From Alphaproteobacteria bacterium (GTDB taxonomy: Bacteria; Pseudomonadota; Alphaproteobacteria; Caulobacterales; Hyphomonadaceae): 64,000 nucleotides of DNA. Location of the stretch: assembly GCA_018969425.1 (NCBI GenBank), contig JAGWYJ010000010.1, positions 1 through 64,000 of the forward strand. The letters are read 5' to 3'. Every line of letters begins with the position of its first letter. Position 1 is the first letter of the stretch. Below, piece by piece: positions 60,873 through 64,000 of the stretch. Below the pieces are notes generated by a model. It was not told the origin of the DNA. It was given only the letters and a program-made list of their open reading frames with translations, and made no database searches. A program made the position numbers and the translations under genes.

Positions 60873-62486
60873 TCAGTCCGCCGGTTTGAGGTCTCCCACG
60901 GGCCCCCGTCCGCGCAGTGTGATGTGCGGGATGAAGGCGATCGAGACGATGGCGATGAGGATGATCACGACGCTGCCGGTGAAGATGTAGCTCATGGCGT
61001 CTGAAAACGCGGTCGCTACGGGCGCCGGGACGTTGGTCGGCCCCGCGCCTGCGGCCTTTGAAGCGAGGGCGAAGCGCTCCATCTGACCCATGTCGATCTT
61101 AGCTCCGGCCGGCATCATCCCGGAGAGGGATTCGGTCAGTCGGGAGGTGAGCATGGCGCCGAAGATCGACACCCCAATCATGCCGCCCATCTGACGCAGG
61201 AACATGCCTGTGGATGTCGCGACGCCGATCTGACGCGGCGGCGCCGCGCTTTGGGAGACCATGTTGAACAGGCTTTGCGAGGGACCAAGGCCGATGCCGA
61301 CCGTGAACAGACGCCAGATCACGTCCATCTGGGACGAATCCTTTGTCAGCTGGGCCATCAGCAGGATGCCGATCATCTGGATCACCGCTCCGCCGAACAT
61401 GACCGGCTTGTAGCGCCCGGTCTTCGTCACATATCGGCCGCAGGCCATCGACGAGATGAGCAGGCCCGCCATCAGGGGCAGAAGAAGGAGCCCTGAATTC
61501 GTCGCATGAACGCCGAGGCCGAGCTGAAGATAGAGGGGCAGGTAGACGATGGTCCCCATGAAGGCCATCGAGATCACGAAGGAGGAGAGGGTCGCTGTCG
61601 AGAAAGCCCGGATCCCGAACAGGGTCAGGGGAAGGAGAGGCTCTGTCTCCCGGCTTTCGATGATCAGGAATACGGCTCCGGTAGCGAGCGCGAGGAGGAA
61701 GAGCCCGAGGACGCTCGGCGAGGTCCAGCCCTTCTCCGGTCCCCAGGACAGGGCGAGCATCAGGCTGCCGATGGCGAGGACGACGAAGACGGCGCCCCAG
61801 TAGTCGATCCGGCCGCCGCCCGTATGGCCCAGATTGGGCATTTTGAGGCTGATCAGGGCGAGGGCGAGAACGGACGTCGGAAGGTTGAGATAGAAGACCC
61901 AGCGCCAGCCCGCCACATGAAGTCCGAGAATATCGACGCTTCCATGGTCGGTGAAATATCCGCCGATGATGGGGCCGAAGACGCTTGCGAGGCCGAAGAC
62001 CGCGCCGAACAGGCCGGCGTATTTGCCTCGTTCCCTCGGCGGAAAGAGATCGGCGATGGTCGCGAAAGCGGTAGTGAACAGCGCCCCTCCGCCTATGCCC
62101 TGAATGCCGCGGAAGACGATGAGCTGCATCATCCCGCCTCCGATCACCGGCATGTCTCCGAACTCCCCGGCGATGCCGCAGAGCCAGGATCCGATCACGA
62201 AGATGACGATGCCGATGATCAGGATAGGCTTTCGTCCGTAGAGGTCCCCGAGCTTGCCCCAGATCGGGACCATGACGGTGGAGGTGAGAAGATAGCTGGT
62301 GGTGACCCAGGCGTAGAGGTCGAGGCCCTGCAGCTCGGAGACGATGGTCGGCATGGCGGTTGAGACGATCGTCTGATCGAGCGCGCTCAGAAGGAAGACG
62401 ATCATCAGCGCGATGAATGTCATGCGTTTCTGCTCAGGCGTCGCATCGGTCTGAAGCGACGAGCTTGAGGGTTGTGAGGCTTCCAT
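60873..62486 (-). CDS. EmrB/QacA-type multidrug MFS exporter (DHA2, 14 TMS)
   Basis: A 537-residue 14-helix drug/proton antiporter. Motif A region (GKLGDLYGRKPILIIGIVIFVIGSWLCG) and motif C-like GAVFGLASVFGPIIGGYFTDH are clear; the first helix carries FLLSALDQTIVSTAMPTIVSEL, typical of the family. Upstream AGGAG eight bases before the ATG. The leader contains nested palindromes and a 12-bp palindrome that could bind a repressor. No TetR- or MarR-type gene is adjacent. Exports unknown compounds. Confidence 0.92.
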   Translation of the reverse strand: MEASQPSSSSLQTDATPEQKRMTFIALMIVFLLSALDQTIVSTAMPTIVSELQGLDLYAWVTTSYLLTSTVMVPIWGKLGDLYGRKPILIIGIVIFVIGSWLCGIAGEFGDMPVIGGGMMQLIVFRGIQGIGGGALFTTAFATIADLFPPRERGKYAGLFGAVFGLASVFGPIIGGYFTDHGSVDILGLHVAGWRWVFYLNLPTSVLALALISLKMPNLGHTGGGRIDYWGAVFVVLAIGSLMLALSWGPEKGWTSPSVLGLFLLALATGAVFLIIESRETEPLLPLTLFGIRAFSTATLSSFVISMAFMGTIVYLPLYLQLGLGVHATNSGLLLLPLMAGLLISSMACGRYVTKTGRYKPVMFGGAVIQMIGILLMAQLTKDSSQMDVIWRLFTVGIGLGPSQSLFNMVSQSAAPPRQIGVATSTGMFLRQMGGMIGVSIFGAMLTSRLTESLSGMMPAGAKIDMGQMERFALASKAAGAGPTNVPAPVATAFSDAMSYIFTGSVVIILIAIVSIAFIPHITLRGRGPVGDLKPAD

Positions 62487-62516
62487 CCGTATAGCTCCTG
62501 GCGCCTGAGCGGTCCT

Positions 62517-62559
62517 GGCCGGTCACAAGGGAGGGCGACTCGTCGCCCCATGACCGGCC
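62517..62559. repeat. Nested inverted repeats in the exporter leader
   Basis: Outer arms GGCCGGTCA (62517-62525) and TGACCGGCC (62551-62559) are perfect reverse complements; inside them GGGCGAC-TC-GTCGCCC (62533-62548) is another perfect inverted repeat. The structure is 31 bases upstream of the exporter start. Confidence 0.7.
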
Positions 62560-62596
62560 CTCTTATCGCCCCGGTTTCGGGCCCTGCCAACAAAAA

Positions 62597-62621
62597 TGTA
62601 ATGCCCCTTACACCCGGGTGT
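62597..62621. promoter_or_regulatory. Palindromic operator-like site in the exporter promoter
   Basis: ACACCCGGGTGT at 62610-62621 is a perfect 12-bp palindrome, overlapping TGTAA-N6-TTACA at 62597-62612. About 115 bases upstream of the exporter ATG, in AT-richer sequence. Palindromes of this size are typical of TetR-family operators; this is inference. Confidence 0.45.
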
Positions 62622-62675
62622 TTACGTTAGGATAGGGTCGGGTTTTGAATTCCCTCGACGTGGGGCTATCAGAGA

Positions 62676-62744
62676 GCCCAGACTTCAGGCCCCAAAACCT
62701 CAGGCCCCAGCCACGGGCCCCAGACCACGGGCCCCGGACTTCAG
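62676..62744. repeat. Five imperfect 13-15 base tandem units upstream of glpK
   Basis: Units start with GCCC(C): GCCCAGACTTCAG, GCCCCAAAACCTCAG, GCCCCAGCCACGG, GCCCCAGACCACGG, GCCCCGGACTTCAG. They end 20 bases before the glpK ATG. The first and last units share the GGACTTCAG/AGACTTCAG ending. Confidence 0.65.
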
Positions 62745-62764
62745 GCGACAGGCGGTGGGATCCC

Positions 62765-64000
62765 ATGACGACAGGCGCGGTTCTGGCTCTTGATCAGGGG
62801 ACCACCTCCAGCCGGGCCCTGGCGGTGACTGCCCGCGGCGAGGTGGCGGCGATGGCGCAGGAGGCCTTCGCTCAGATCTTTCCGCAGTCGGGGTGGGTCG
62901 AGCACGACCCTGAGGAGATCTGGCGGACGCAGATGGCGACCGCCCGCGCCGTCATTGATCGTCTGGGCGCGGGAGCGTTCAGCGCCATCGGCCTCGCCAA
63001 TCAGCGCGAGACGGTGATTGTCTGGGAGCGCTCGACCGGGGCGCCCATTCACAATGCGATCGTCTGGCAGGACCGTCGCACGGCGCCGGCGACGGAGGCT
63101 CTTGCGCGCGCCGGATGGGGGCCGATGGTCGCTGAGCGCACTGGCCTGGTTCTCGACCCCTATTTTTCGGCCTCGAAGATCGCCTTCATTCTTGATGCGG
63201 TTCCCGGAGCGCGCGACAGGGCCGCCCGGGGAGAGCTGGCCGCCGGGACGGTCGACTGCTTTCTGATCTGGCGTCTCACCGGAGGACGCGTTCACGCCAC
63301 GGACGCGACCAACGCCTCGCGCACCTCTCTCTTCGACATTCGCAAGGGCGTCTGGGATGAGGAGCTGTGCGGACTGTTCAGGGTCCCGCTCTCGCTGCTT
63401 CCGGAGGTGCGAGATTCGGCGGCCGACTACGGCCTCGCTGAGGCTCTTCTGCCGGGGGTTCGCATCACCGGCGTCGCGGGAGATCAGCAGGCCGCGCTGG
63501 TCGGGCAGGCATGTTTCTCGCCCGGCGAGGTGAAGTCGACCTATGGCACGGGAGCCTTTCTTGTTCTTAACACCGGCGATCGGCTGATCGCCTCCCGTTC
63601 GGGTCTTCTCAGCACCATCGCCTATCGTCTGAACGGAGAGACGGTCTACGCCCTTGAGGGATCGATCCTGTCGGCCGGATCGACCATCCAGTGGCTGCGG
63701 GACAATCTTCGCATCATCCGCGACGGCGCGGAGGCGGGGGAGATGGCGGCCTCCATCCCGGATACGGGCGGGGTGCATCTGGCGCCGGCCTTCGTCGGCC
63801 TGGGCGCGCCTCGCTGGGATCCGGATGCGCGCGGAGCGATCCTGGGTCTCCAGCGGGGGACCTCGATCGCCGAGATTGCGCGTGCGGCGCTGGAGAGCGT
63901 GGCCTTTCAGACGGCTGAGCTTCTGACCGCGATGGCCGCAGACGGGGTGCGTCCCCGACGTCTCAAGGTGGACGGAGGCATGACGCGCAACGACTTCCTC
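62765..64000 (+). CDS. glpK: Glycerol kinase (3' partial)
   Basis: Phosphorylates glycerol to glycerol-3-phosphate with ATP. The visible 412 codons of about 495 have the N-terminal ATP site (LALDQGTTSSRALAV), GLANQRETVIVWERSTG and the substrate loop VWQDRRT, the glycerol-binding region DPYFSASKIAFILD, and KSTYGTGAFLVLNTGD of the FGGY signature area; VDGGMTRNDF is at the cut end. The frame stays open to base 64000, and so is missing from the ORF track. Weak ribosome site before the ATG at 62765 (GGTGGGA). Divergent from the exporter. Confidence 0.95.
   Translation, partial: MTTGAVLALDQGTTSSRALAVTARGEVAAMAQEAFAQIFPQSGWVEHDPEEIWRTQMATARAVIDRLGAGAFSAIGLANQRETVIVWERSTGAPIHNAIVWQDRRTAPATEALARAGWGPMVAERTGLVLDPYFSASKIAFILDAVPGARDRAARGELAAGTVDCFLIWRLTGGRVHATDATNASRTSLFDIRKGVWDEELCGLFRVPLSLLPEVRDSAADYGLAEALLPGVRITGVAGDQQAALVGQACFSPGEVKSTYGTGAFLVLNTGDRLIASRSGLLSTIAYRLNGETVYALEGSILSAGSTIQWLRDNLRIIRDGAEAGEMAASIPDTGGVHLAPAFVGLGAPRWDPDARGAILGLQRGTSIAEIARAALESVAFQTAELLTAMAADGVRPRRLKVDGGMTRNDFL

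Noticed and set aside
62741-63778. 345-codon minus-strand frame opposite glpK
   Set aside because: Glycerol kinase is unmistakable on the plus strand; the frame merely lacks stops.
1-64000. tRNA, rRNA, CRISPR arrays, insertion sequences, prophage
   Set aside because: No clover-leaf-like stretches, regularly spaced repeats, transposase or phage proteins were seen when reading gaps and ORFs; a tRNAscan or ISfinder run could still find a short one.

Overview
The window looks like a chromosomal segment of a high-GC alphaproteobacterium, most plausibly a dimorphic or stalked-type lineage (Caulobacterales/Maricaulales/Hyphomonadaceae or Parvularculales-like). The evidence is family content: a MucR-type regulator, DUF1491 and DUF2336 proteins, a DivJ-like and a PleC-like histidine kinase, a perfect CtrA box (TTAA-N7-TTAAC), and a FeuN/P/Q - ccmIEFH - degP - two-component - glnE gene order resembling the one I recall from rhizobia. 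Genus-level placement is inference. I saw no tRNA, rRNA, CRISPR array, transposase or prophage gene.

Layout. 1-1.7 kb: the end of a cobalt-type nitrile hydratase operon (alpha cut by the window edge, beta, accessory/activator). 1.7-4.7 kb: msrB, a MaoC hydratase, an MFS transporter, a DoxX-like protein. 4.8-12.6 kb: a nine-gene, tightly overlapping Mrp/Mbh-type cation/proton antiporter operon (E-F-G-[MbhD/E-B fusion]-C-D-D-X-D) with three NuoL/M/N-like subunits and no full-length MrpA. 12.7-16 kb: MucR regulator, PAS_5 protein, a poly-His zinc ribbon, SufE, a secreted unknown. 16-19.4 kb: a DivJ-like kinase and an unusual TIR-TM-peptidoglycan-binding-MORN protein. 19.5-25.9 kb: GMC oxidoreductase, two hot-dog thioesterases, a Kef/YbaL-type K+/H+ antiporter, DUF1491 and secreted proteins. 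26-38.7 kb: RF3, DUF2336, a Uup-type ABC-F ATPase, PBP1A, a repeat/proline-rich lipoprotein, enoyl-CoA hydratase, aldehyde dehydrogenase, DUF3147, an SDR. 38.9-52.7 kb: CbpA-like DnaJ, then a largely co-directional envelope/respiration block: PepSY protein, response regulator, kinase, ccmI, ccmE, ccmF, ccmH, degP, a second two-component pair and glnE. 52.9-54.5 kb: an ECF sigma, membrane anti-sigma and CnrX/CpxP-like periplasmic sensor cassette. 54.5-64 kb: PleC-like kinase behind a CtrA box, EAL protein, aminopeptidase N, EmrB/QacA-type exporter, and the 5' part of glpK.

Themes are ion homeostasis (Mrp-like and Kef systems), envelope surveillance (TIR-MORN protein, repeat lipoprotein, PBP1A, DegP, two two-component systems, ECF cassette), cytochrome c maturation and cell-cycle-type phosphorelay kinases. 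The least conventional items are the TIR-TM-PG_binding-MORN protein with a repeat shared by the lipoprotein 15 kb away, the Mbh-ordered antiporter operon with a small unknown subunit, the long hairpin downstream of the MucR gene, and the palindrome- and repeat-rich DNA between the exporter and glpK. Start codons were chosen by eye from Shine-Dalgarno spacing; no database search was possible.
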